Assembly: GCA_964019415.1 (NCBI GenBank)
Contig: OZ025870.1
Coordinates: 10,610,955-10,674,954, forward strand
Length of the DNA: 64,000 bases
Direction of reading: 5' to 3'
Origin: Ianthella basta
Lineage: Eukaryota > Porifera > Demospongiae > Verongiida > Ianthellidae
Numbering within the stretch: the stretch's first letter is position 1; the number at the start of each line of letters is the position of its first letter. The position numbers and the translations under genes were made by a program. Below are positions 11,600-25,900 of the stretch, in pieces. The notes under the pieces are model-generated. The model saw only the letters and a list, made by a program, of their open reading frames with translations, was not told the origin of the DNA and searched no databases.

Positions 11600-12930
11600 G
11601 CTTAATGCGTCTATCAGTCAATCTGATCAGTGATACACCTGTAGAGGCATGGTCCAGAGCAGCAGTAATTGATCAATCAGCACTGAATATAGTATATACA
11701 TAGTTCATAAAATATAATGGAGCAAATTGAAATTAGTGAATGCAGAACAGTACATAAACTGTCAATATGCAATGATTACTAGGTGAACTTTACTTCATAG
11801 TGGAAATCAGCCTTTTATATGCATACAAAGAGAATAGAATTCAACAAGCACAAAGACTATGCTTGCCTTGTGAAGCTGTCTAGCTATATAGGCTGCCCAG
11901 GCCATGCACATACCAGATATTTGCCTGGCCATTAAATTTTATATATATATATTGCTAATAAGGTACTTTCATGCATGTTCTATGTGAAACCCTCGAGAAG
12001 TACAGCATACTGCAAATGTTGTTATGCAAGGCCTGACCACTTTTAAGGTAGTAGGAGTGCATGGCTCACGTGTCAAAATCAATCCTGCCAAATTTTCAGT
12101 GCAGTGGTTGATTTAGGGGCCTGAAATACATATCTGAAGTTTGGAGTTGATTACTTCTTCCCCGAGCCAGTTATGAAAGACAGAAAAGTAGCCAAAAGGT
12201 GTTGCACTAAAGGTGTTACATAATTAATTGATGAGACCAATGCTTATTGAAAACACAAAATCGGCATTTCCAGCGCTTTTTGGCTATATTCTGTACTCCA
12301 TAAACCAATTATAAGCTGTTCAAGTATGTCAGCCCATCACCAACGCTGGTTGCGCCGTGAAAATCAATCAATTATTGGTCTGAGTCTATGTAAAGACTGA
12401 AATCGGTAGTTCTTTTCGCAGTGAAAGCATTGTAAGCACCAAAGAAGCCTTCTGGTAGTCTCTTGCAAGCAGCGCTGTATATGCAATTACAGTTTTTTTG
12501 CTGTATTCAACTTACTGCACTCTCAGTGCTACAGAACTGTGTAGGACCAAGGTGTTGCTTGGCTATCTAGTCGGTAATGACATGAACACATCAAATGTGG
12601 TTAGTTCCATTGCAATGTACAAGACAATGCACAGGAAACTAAAACTATGGCAGGACACACAGGGTACTATAGTCCAGCTATGGTAGTGCTCAGTCATTCA
12701 GAGCAAAACTAAATAGATTTTTTGTGGAGTTGTATGACATCATTTCCTGGGAATTGTTTTGTTTTCAATTAGATTATTCAGTAACGGAAGTGTCTATCAT
12801 TTTATGATTCACCATATTATAGGGAATTTCCTTGTTTATAACATTTGTAATAATCAAGATGATTGGTTGTACGGTTTTAGAGTTACATAGTCACAAGTAA
12901 TGTACTCTAAAGGAAGCTTTGAGCCACTGC
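11600..12930. other. Spacer with no recognisable gene
   Basis: Only short frames without domains are present between the minus-strand gene and the duplicated segment near 12.9 kb. Confidence 0.45.
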
Positions 12931-13195
12931 TATTACCTTAATACACACCCTTCCTCTGGGCCTGCTATATGGGCTCCTCCTTTGTCCTTATATGGCTATC
13001 ACAACTTTTTTAGTTTGCGTATGTACACAGATACCATATTATATGCTTTGGTATACTAGGAATGAGCAGTGTTGAAGTGCACTGTAAGAGGAAGTTCCGC
13101 TTCAGAGTGTAAAGTTATGCCTGCTTTACTAGCATGACAGAATACAAAATGCCAAGTTTGTTATACAAACTTAGTTCAGTGTATACAAATTTTGA

Positions 13196-13325
13196 AGGGG
13201 TAGGGGGTGAGGGGTGGGGGTGGAATAAGGGGTGAGGGAGTGGAGTAGGGATTGAGGGGTGGGAGTGTGGTAGGGGTGAGGGGTGGGGGTGTGGTAGGGG
13301 GTGAGGGGTGGGGGTGGGGTAGAAT
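13196..13325. repeat. G-rich minisatellite, possible G-quadruplex tract
   Basis: Plus strand holds repeated GGGGTGAGGGGTGGGGGTG-like units with many runs of four or five G. A similar tract follows the second duplicate copy at about 14101-14280, and another lies in a CSP intron at 17061-17225. Confidence 0.85.
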
Positions 13326-13769
13326 GAAATAGCTAAATAGCTTGGATGTAGACAGTTGAAGGACAAGCAGTACCAGGCAGCATCGGAGTTCGTTTGCGGC
13401 AAAAACGTCTTCGTAAGTCTGTCAACAGGCGGCGAAAAATCGCTCTGCTATGCTCCGCTCCCCGACGTTTACGATGTTCTAAGCTAGCGCGCCAGCCCTA
13501 CCTCGATTGTCATCGTTGTGAGTGCCCTGCTCCGCACAGAATAGCAACTCGCGATCGAAGCGTCAGAGAAGCCGTAACTAACCACACGCAGCTTTACGTC
13601 ATCATCCATAATTACATTCCATTGTGCCCAAACTTCCTGCCCACTTTCACCAGACCCTTCCTCCCCCGCAGGAAATGTCTGGGGACGAGACTAAAGTCTG
13701 ACCACTTTTTATTTTAATACACTTCCTTCCTATGGGCCTGCTACGTGGGCTCCTCTTTGTCCTTATATG

Positions 13770-13903
13770 TGATCCTGTACGCAGTTGACAAAGACCTTCT
13801 GGTCGAAACGTCCTGCATTTGCTTGATTTATCATTATCAGTTGTGTCTTGCTCAAGAATCTCGTATAATTGTATTATCAACGCAACTATGAGCCTCTACA
13901 ATA
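13770..13903 (+). mobile_element. Inserted repeat, copy 1, carrying a hammerhead-like motif
   Basis: The insertion limits come from comparison with the uninterrupted duplicate at 12935-13196. Its 3' end (CAACTATGAGCCTCTAC) matches the end of the copy near 18.2 kb (CAGCTACGAGCCTCTAC). It has no coding capacity. Penelope-like retroelements are known to carry hammerhead motifs; assignment to them is inference. Confidence 0.6.
13781..13816 (+). ncRNA. Hammerhead-ribozyme-like motif, copy 1
   Basis: Read in order: helix I strand GCAG, core TTGACAA, one extra A, helix II GACC-TTCT-GGTC, GAAAC, GTC, then helix I strand CTGC. This follows the hammerhead plan (CUGANGA, helix II, GAA, cleavage after the UH of GUC). 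C3 is replaced by U and G8 by A, two positions that pair with each other in the active fold. Helix III would be the minimal AC/GU, which would need dimer formation. Activity is not established. Confidence 0.45.
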
Positions 13904-14128
13904 TCACAACTTTTTTAGTTTGCGTATGTACACAGATACCATATTATATGCTTTGGTGTACTAGGAATGAGCAGTGTTGAAGTGCACTGTAAGAGGGAAC
14001 TCCGCTTCAGAGTGTAAAGCTATGCCTGCTTTACTAACATGACAGGATACAAAATGCCAAGTTTGTTATACATACTTAGTTCAGTGTATACAAATTTATG
14101 GAGGGGTGGGGGTGGGGTGGCGGATGAG

Positions 14129-14212
14129 GGGTGGTGGTAGTCTCGCTCTTACTGCCTCCATTTTAAATTGCACAATAGAGGAAAGGGTCGCCATGCGAGA
14201 CTAGGGTGGTGG
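14129..14212. mobile_element. Miniature TIR element with 9-bp target duplication
   Basis: A 66-bp body (14138-14203) starts TAGTCTCGC and ends GCGAGACTA, flanked by identical 9-mers GGGTGGTGG (14129-14137 and 14204-14212). The flank is low complexity, so the duplication alone is weak, but two similar elements in the window also have 9-bp flanking repeats. Confidence 0.65.
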
Positions 14213-14998
14213 TGGTGGAGTAAGGGGTGAGGGGTGGAGGAGGGAGTGGGGCAGGGGGAGGGTAGGGGGGTGAGGGGATAAGATGATTGGTAAGACACAA
14301 GTATTAGATAAGCAATTAAGGTAAGGTAGAGAATATGACATTTCAACCTTGTTCACACAGGTCTTGATCAACGATGAATAATTATTGTAGCAATCTTCAA
14401 ATTTCCACTGCATTAGCCATCAAAAGTACTCTCAACATTTTGTCTGTTAATGGCTAGAAGAATTGCCATTTAATATAATCTGAGGGTATACAAAGGGCTA
14501 ATTCTATAATTATTATCTAGTCTACTGTAACCTATATCAAATCATAACAGTACGAAGGCACAGCGCCAGTATATAGATCTTCGATTTGTCTATAATTTGC
14601 TGTATGCATTCAATCTCAAGGCCACCTACACTACATTGCTACAGCTAGCTATTAACACTAAAGCCATTACTTTAGTCTCTAGTACTGCTAGCTACCAATT
14701 TTATAAGTTGTGATAGTAACAAGACTAGCCTCTTAACGATTGCAAGGCTTACGGGCTTGGACTAGTGTCTAGGGTTAGTGTGAGAACTGATTTCATATCA
14801 GGTAAATAGCTACTTACCAAATTCAACTGCTGAAGAGGCGGATCCTGATGGAGACCTTCGGAACTGTCTAGTCGTGTTGCCGAAATGGAGCGGGACGTCG
14901 TATACCCGCCCTTAGTACAGCGACAGGATGTGGTCGATCGCCTAACTTAATTTATTCAAGCGCGTGACTGCCACGGCCGGTCACGTGAGCGTCAGAAC

Positions 14999-18612
<3,614 letters not shown>

Positions 18613-18863
18613 TCAATCGTTTAACTAAGTTTAATATACTACCATTTAGTGAAAGCCTTGGTTTGCCTAGATTGAGCTGTACTTTAGTTTGGAGGATGGT
18701 AGATTTCTATGTTCAATTGTTGCAATGAATACGTGTTTTTCATGTACCAATTTAGCACATTGATCATTGAAATAAGGACACGTGAAGCCCTAGGAATCAT
18801 TTTTTCTGGAATATTTTGTCACTCTTGAAATGAACGCATGTGTACACCATAATATTGCTGCAG

Positions 18864-18869
18864 AATAAA
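18864..18869 (+). terminator. Poly(A) signal AATAAA, candidate for CSP
   Basis: Canonical hexamer about 250 bases after the CSP stop codon, with no gene in between. Confidence 0.5.
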
Positions 18870-18916
18870 ATAGGTGGTTAGATAAACTGATCCCATAATT
18901 ACTTCCTGCCCTGCAC

Positions 18917-18985
18917 GAATTGTACTAGTCTAGCGCGCTAGCCCCACTTCGCCGTCAGGGCTAGCTTGTTAGACTAGGATTGTAC
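18917..18985. mobile_element. Miniature palindromic element with 9-bp target duplication
   Basis: Arms 18926-18944 (TAGTCTAGCGCGCTAGCCC) and 18958-18976 are inverted with three mismatches around a 13-base loop. The flanks are GAATTGTAC (18917-18925) and GGATTGTAC (18977-18985), a 9-bp duplication with one mismatch. Confidence 0.7.
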
Positions 18986-19189
18986 CATCTGCCTGCCTGC
19001 TCATAGCAGCAATGTGAGTAATGTCACTGGAAGCACTTGCCTTCTCCATGAGCCTTGCCTGGGGCTAAAGAACAGAAACAGTGATGTGTTAACCCATTAC
19101 CAATATCACCTGCCTAGCCATTGCTGGTTACTTTATGGCGTCGGCCCCAGGCGAGCAAACAAACATGCAACATAGTGCAATTGTCCTAG

Positions 19190-19262
19190 CGTAGTGCAGC
19201 CACCTCTCTATAAAGGTCAGTTCCAACCGGCCCATAGGCGGCAGTCTTAGACACGTTTCACT
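19190..19262. mobile_element. Partial MITE-like element (GTTTCACTG end)
   Basis: CAGCCACCTCTCTATAAAGG through GGCGGCAGTCTTAGACACG and GTTTCACTG matches one end of the element at 41568-41718 in the same orientation. Confidence 0.55.
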
Positions 19263-19909
19263 GTATGTCCCCTTCTATGTAGTGATGCAACATTCTCTAG
19301 TATTATATCGGTACTTGTAGTAATATGCATGTTGCAAATGTTGTCCTTTGAACAAGTTACACAAGCAACAACAATGATGGGAGCATGCACAGACAACCTC
19401 AACCGTATGCACCATATTCACTCACTCACACACACACACACAACCGTGCGCATACACGCACACACCCATTCACGCACGTGCACAAACACATGTCATTAGA
19501 AGCCAAGCGCTAATACTGGCTTGCATGCCATGGTCCTTGGTTCTGGAGCCAGCCTGTCAACGGATGCGAATGTATGTTATTATTGTGCCTACACATCCAG
19601 CTAGCTAGCTACCAGAAGGAACAAGACTAGCTGCTTCTTTATGAGCATTAAAAGTAGACATGCTGGACTCAATGTGTGAAATCATTGTCGTAATGACATG
19701 GCTACCTATAGCTGAATGAGTTGCTGCTCAGTTTTTCGGGAATTGTTGCGTCACTTGAACCGACCTTTGGAGGAACAGGAAAATACGTCTTCCGTTTCCG
19801 CCTAATCAGCTGACCCAAATATTGCGCAACTCACGGAGAACAAAGAGGTGTGACCGCACCCCGCCCAGCTGAGGCAGATTCCGGCTACCGGATAGCTACA
19901 AGGACAACA

Positions 19910-22900
19910 ATGTCAGCCGACAGCAATGGACCTGCCATTGAATTGATGGAGAAAGGAGAGGATGAAACCATTCTGGACATCCGGCAGCCTACAGAAAAGA
20001 AGAAAGCAAAGGAGCCGTTTTTCGAGGACAGATTCAAGACCATTCTGACGGCAGACTACAAGAACAAAAAGGCGTGGTGGAACGATGTGGAAGGGCTGCT
20101 GAAGAAGGATGACGACTTTAGGGAGAAAGTGAGCGGCTTATATTTATTTTATATTAATATCATACTTTAAGTTAGCTACGTAGCTAGCTAGCTAGCTATA
20201 CGTATACGAGTGCGATGAATTCCCTGCTAGCAGTCCTTTAGCTATACTCGGTCTGGAGCAATTTAGGTCGAAACCCGATTTAGAACGCACTAACAGTTAT
20301 GCTGCTTCGCACGTGTTTGCAGGTTGTAGCGAAGTCTGAGGGGGACTGGGCCACTCCAAAGAAGCAGGCCATTGTAGAAGTGATGGTTGACCTCCTCCTC
20401 GACTCTGAGGGAATCACAGTGCACAAGGGATTGGTGTATGTGGCAGAGAGTTTGGATGGCTATCCTGTAAGTGTTGTACGTGTGTAGTGGTAGGTCTGTA
20501 GCAAATGGTCCTCATTGCAGCTAAACTGTGTATATAACACATTGACGATAGCGGTACTCTCTTTCTCTCTCCCCTTTAGCTGCAGTTCATGGCTACTGAG
20601 CTGCTGAAGCGTGGGGCAAACCCTTCAGAGAAAGGCTACAATGGGGCCACACCACTCCATCTGGTTATGGACAAGCCTAAATTGCATCCTGTTTTGGTGA
20701 AGAAGCTGCTAAAGGAAGGAGCTGATCTAGAGGCAAAGGATGATTTCGAAGGTACCCCTCTCTGGGATGCACTTTACTGCCACGCATCTGAAGAAATAGT
20801 TAATCTCCTCCTGAGGAATGGTGCAGATGCGTTTGTTGTCAACACGGACAGGATGACTGCCCTGCACGTTACTGCTCAGAATGATAACACATCCGTGATG
20901 CAGCAGCTGATTGAGAAGGGTCTTTCAGTGAATGCTCAAGACAGATTCAACCAGACTCCACTACATCTAGCAGCATACTGCGGCAATAAAGATGCAGCAA
21001 AAGTCCTCATCAAGAATGGTCAGTCCTATATACTGCATGAATGACTACTACTATGAACTATGAAAACTAGCAAAATACAGCTGTACATATGATATATATT
21101 GCTGTATGCACTAATGTACAGACTAGCAAACTGCATGGAGCATAGGGCTCCACCCTCAGTGTTCTCCCAGTGCCTTTCCGAATGGGGGCCCTCTATGCAA
21201 TTCTCTTTGATGTGGTAGTGGGTGTGGCTGAAATCTTTTGATATCACCTCAAGATCTCACCCTGCCCCTATGCCTTGCTAATTTTCTGGGAAGCCCACTG
21301 AGCCCATGTCAACACCCCCCATGGAGCCCAGTATGGCTTCTGTGTTCCCTCAATGAACAGCCACAGCAATTCGTGTCGAAGATAGTGGTGAGAGAGGGGC
21401 TCCTGGGTGGCATCCATGATGCGTCGTCCGAGGTCGCGGATGAAACTGAAGGCTTCTGGGCCAAACACACCAGGGGTCTCCACTGCTATGGGCACGAATG
21501 GTGACTGGGCTCCAGATGGGTGTTCTTGGCTTTTTTAACCCTCTCGGCCTCACTTGCTGCTGCCTCCGCTTCTCTGGCTGCAACTGCACTGTACGAGGCG
21601 CAGGGCCAGGGTGTCACAAGGATTGTTTTGTAAAGGTCTGTGGCTAGCTAGATTGTCCTGCCAGGAAGCATCTCCATTTATGTAGGTGTCGAAACACTGG
21701 AATTATTTAATTCAAAGTGTCTGCTCTGCCACACTTACTATGTAGACTGCAAAAAGAATAAAATGAAGCACATAAAATACCTTAGCACAATATGATCATT
21801 ACCAAATTACTGCAAAAAGTGCAGAAATTGCATTTTAACTGGAGTTTAGTCAGATGTACGTATGTACATTCACACCCATTCTCTACTTTGTGACCTAAAT
21901 GTTTTGCCCACACTATACTATACCCTGGCCTGCTCCGTGAACTCCACTCCTGCTTTCTGCTGCATTGCCATGCATACATACAGGAGCCAAAACCAACTTC
22001 CTGAATCACAGGAACCAGACTCCTCTGCATATGGCGGCCAAGGGAGGAAAGGAAGAACTTGTCAGGGTTCTCCTAGACGAGAAGGCAGACCCCAACCTTA
22101 CTGATTTGGATGGAAACTTCCCACTGGACCTTGCTGCTGCGGAGCAACATGAGACAGTTGTCAACATCCTCCTTGAGCACTCAACCTCTTTCAAGACTGA
22201 TGATATTTGGAAGAAAGCATTTAGAAATGCAATGAAGTCAGAAGGGGTTGACGATAGCTACGTCAAGGAAGTAATAAAAGGAATGTCACCACCAAGGTGC
22301 GAATGTTAGCTGCATGCTGTGACTGCATAAAATCCTTTGCATTATATACCTCCCTCCCCTCCCCCTTGACTTCCACAGTGTGGTCAGTCTGTTCAGGTCC
22401 AAGGCATGTGGTGGAGAGGGGTATAAGTTTGTGAAATTCATCAACAATCCAAAGCTCAAGGTGACGCACAGTCAGGGTATAACCTGGCTATCTTTACATG
22501 CATAACTAGTGTGAAAGCCACCTTTAGCAGGCATGCCATGTTCCAGCTCGTCAATGGCATTGTCGAGCAGAATGTTGTTCAGATGCACTACTGGAAAGTG
22601 CCCTGCTGGTGCTGCTTGTATGGCACTTGTCATTCTACTGTTCTTGCCTACATATTCATATACAGGGCATTAAAAATTCTGCTGTTCTCTTCGACCAGAA
22701 GTCAAGAGAGCAATAATTAATAAAATGGCGTCAGCCAGGATGAAAAACCGGAAATAGAAGGATATCTCTTCAAGAACTGCAAGGCGGGCGATTTCAACCC
22801 GTGGAGGACACTCGCGGAGCCCCACTTTATAATCCCTAAGAGTTTGGTGGCGTTCTGTGCAGTAGTTTTGCCCGAATCGCAAACGAACAGACAAACAAAC

Positions 22901-25900
22901 AAACAAACAAACGAACTGAATTATATATAATATTATAGATATACTAAATGAGAAAATCACAATTCTTCTCACTCATCCAAGTACAAAGCTTTTATTTCAT
23001 CAATCTTAGTTTGTCTCCACAGGAATCAACCAAGGCCATCATGGACCGCTTTATGCTGGACAAGAAACATGTCTACTGCGAGATCATTGAGGCTGACGTG
23101 TCAGGAACTCCCCCAAATGACCCCCATTTTGATGAAAACTGCCAGACTGTGCTGGATCGCATTATGGATGACAAGGTGGGAATCTTCACTCTGTGTATAC
23201 GTACATGTAATTCATTGTGTTTGAAGGCCTCATGCAACTTCTTTATGTACGAAAAGCTGATCATAATTTAGTATGACTGGCATCCACGATACTACTGAGT
23301 TTGACAGGATTGAAGTGACTATTCATGCATTCAGTGAGAGGCAGTTCATGGTCACTCCCTCATCTCGTTTATTCCTTTCCCAGGAGCTAGCCCAACATCC
23401 TACCATTAGGGCTATCCTGGACTACAAATGGAGAAAATTTGCAAGATGGCATTACATGTGAGGTTGCAGAGAATCTGGCTATAGTCATGCACCTGTTCTG
23501 TGTTGTAGTGATGACATTGTATTCTTGCGTTCTCCCATTCAGGCGTTCACTCGTAGTGTATGCTCTCCGCATGCTATTTCTTGCACTCGCTCTGCTCATT
23601 GCTGCACGACCTGACCTGGACAACCCTGGCTGCTACAGAAATGTATGGGATTACGTCAGAGGAGTTTGTGAGGGGATTTGCATCATCCTATTTCTGGCCA
23701 AATTCGTTGATGAGATGCAAGAGATGTGCAAGTACATATATGTCTGCACTTACTGCTCATCTGCATTTGTATGTATGCATAGCTTCATTATGTGAATTGT
23801 TCTTGCGCTTCACAATACACATCATTAATACAATGTCTGCCTTTTGCAGCTTAAGGAAGAAATACTTCAAGGACTACTACAACTACATGCAACTGCTTGC
23901 AGTGTTCCTCCCCGTTTTGATCATCCCCTTCCGAGCAGCCACCGCATGGTGTGCCTCCACTGGAGATGGATACTGTGTAGACCCCACTCTCCTACCAAAT
24001 GCTACCAATGCCACACTGGACATCAACCAGGCTTGCATTGATGCATCGAATGTCCAGTGGATTATTGCCGCTCTGGCCTACATGGCCAATGCCATTCTGA
24101 TCTTTGAGCTCTTATCTGTGTTCAGGTATAAAATTTACATATACCTATAACTATTGCATATACCTGTGCGGGTAGCCAGAGCACTATACACGTCTCTACA
24201 TTCCTTCTGCAGGACAACGGGTGTGTACGTGAGAGTTATTCTAAAGATTATTGTGTCCGACCTGCTGAAGTTTATAGTGATCTTTGTCGTTGTCCTATAC
24301 ATCTTTGTTGGGTCCTTTTATCTGTCCCTGAGGGCCGGAGTGACCGTCAACATGTCAAATGGAGTCACCACATCAGACTTGGAGCGATTCAGACTAGATA
24401 CCCTGTAAGCGGCAGAAGTGATGCACAAGCAGTTTGCCCCTGCATGTGAAGTTTGTTCCATATACATGTGCACATCATACAGGTACCCCTGGAACGTGGT
24501 GTTCACTGGTATCCGCATCCTAATTGAGGGTGGAGATATCTTTAGAGGCCAGTACTTTAATGAAGAGTCAGGCTACCAGTGGGTGTACATGCAGTGATAC
24601 CACCTGGTCCTGCATGCCTGTCCATTTGTGTGACTCTCCTTCACATCACTCCCTCCCTCCACAGATGGCTCTCTGTTGTCTTGTACCTAGCCTTCCTGTT
24701 TAGTATGACTGTGATCCTGCTGAGCATGCTGATTGCCCAGATGAGTGATACGTATAGCAAAATACACGAAGGTGTGAAGAAGAGCTTTGCTATTGTAAGG
24801 GCTACAGGCATTAACAGGATCCAGAAAGAAAACTGGTTGCCATTTTGTAAAGAAGTGAGTGCAGAATACAGGCAATATTGCTAAGCATGTGCATGTGTTA
24901 AAGTGCCTGACCTGCATCTTTCTTTTTTACCTGCAGACGTACAGGAAGCGCTACTACTGCCCAATAGTAGAGACAGGTTAGTCATTTTGTTGCTCTTGTA
25001 AATGTTACATTTGTAATGAATCTGGAATTTCTCACATTGGTCTGATCAGTACCAGTACTAGAGATCTACGCATTTTTTACAATCTGAAAGTATTAAAATA
25101 TTAAAGCGAAGGGCACAGATGAGGGGCTATCAGCTTGTTACTTTCCAAGGGGTACCAGTATATGGGTCTCCTTGTGTTATGAGATGTGATGTAAGCTAGT
25201 CTAATAGAGTAGTCTATTTGCGCCCCTTTATTCTACAAGACTTAGACACTAAATTCTAAGCTGCATGAGCTCTACATATCCATAATATCTTCATTAAAGG
25301 TCACTGTGTATTGCATGAACCTGAATTGTGTTAATGCTATATCTTACGCTCATTTCGTGAGTCCCCTTACAAGCTGTTAGATATTAGAAGGATGCAGGGA
25401 AATCAGAAAATTTAATTCACAAAATATCCTCAGGTGCATCATGCATGACCTGCAAAGTACCCATCTAAACGACCACCTCTTTGAAAAGACCACCTTAAAA
25501 AATAGGACTGCTTTGGTTTCTAAATCAGTCCCAAATTCATGTATGTATTTAGTCAGGTGTCGCGTGACCCCTCCTCACAGAAGGGTCAGGTTAAGTCTAA
25601 TACATTGACTTGTCCACGTGGAATGCAATTATCTGCTGTGGAATGTAATTATTGTGCAAGATTATGCCTTGCTTGTGGCTGCAAGTATGCGCAACGGCTC
25701 GCGACATTTACCTAATTTTTCATAATAGCCGTCAAAGGAGCGACAGCAAAGACTATCGATGTCCCTTCGACCGGCAACACCAGGACAAACACTGTCGGCG
25801 GGCACACGTAGCACAGGCTCTTACCAAAGCCGGTTGGCAAAACAGCGAAAACATCCCTCCTAGAAACGATGCCAGACACGACCTGAAGTTGCTCTGGCTT

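Larger units (their letters stand above)
12935..14100. repeat. Direct duplication, copies 12935-13196 and 13707-14100
   Basis: The two segments share a long collinear match: GGGCCTGCTA then GGGCTCCTC, CTTATATG, then ATCACAACTTTTTTAGTTTG through GTGTATACAAATTT. The second copy is interrupted between CTTATATG and ATCACAAC by about 134 bp (13770-13903), which carries the hammerhead-like motif. Confidence 0.9.

Noticed and set aside
13396-13702. 8 of 9 match AAGTCTGTC / AAGTCTGAC bracketing 13421-13693, suggesting another 9-bp duplication element
   Set aside because: Only the right end resembles the TAGTC family (CGAGACTA); the left end does not, so the match may be chance.
13394-13717. 107-codon Arg-rich frame
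   Set aside because: It lies in a CpG-rich patch bordered by repeats, has no domain, and ends in duplicated noncoding DNA.
21965-22104. Alternative frames across gene A ankyrin exons
   Set aside because: The ankyrin frame is fixed by paralogs and splice phase.
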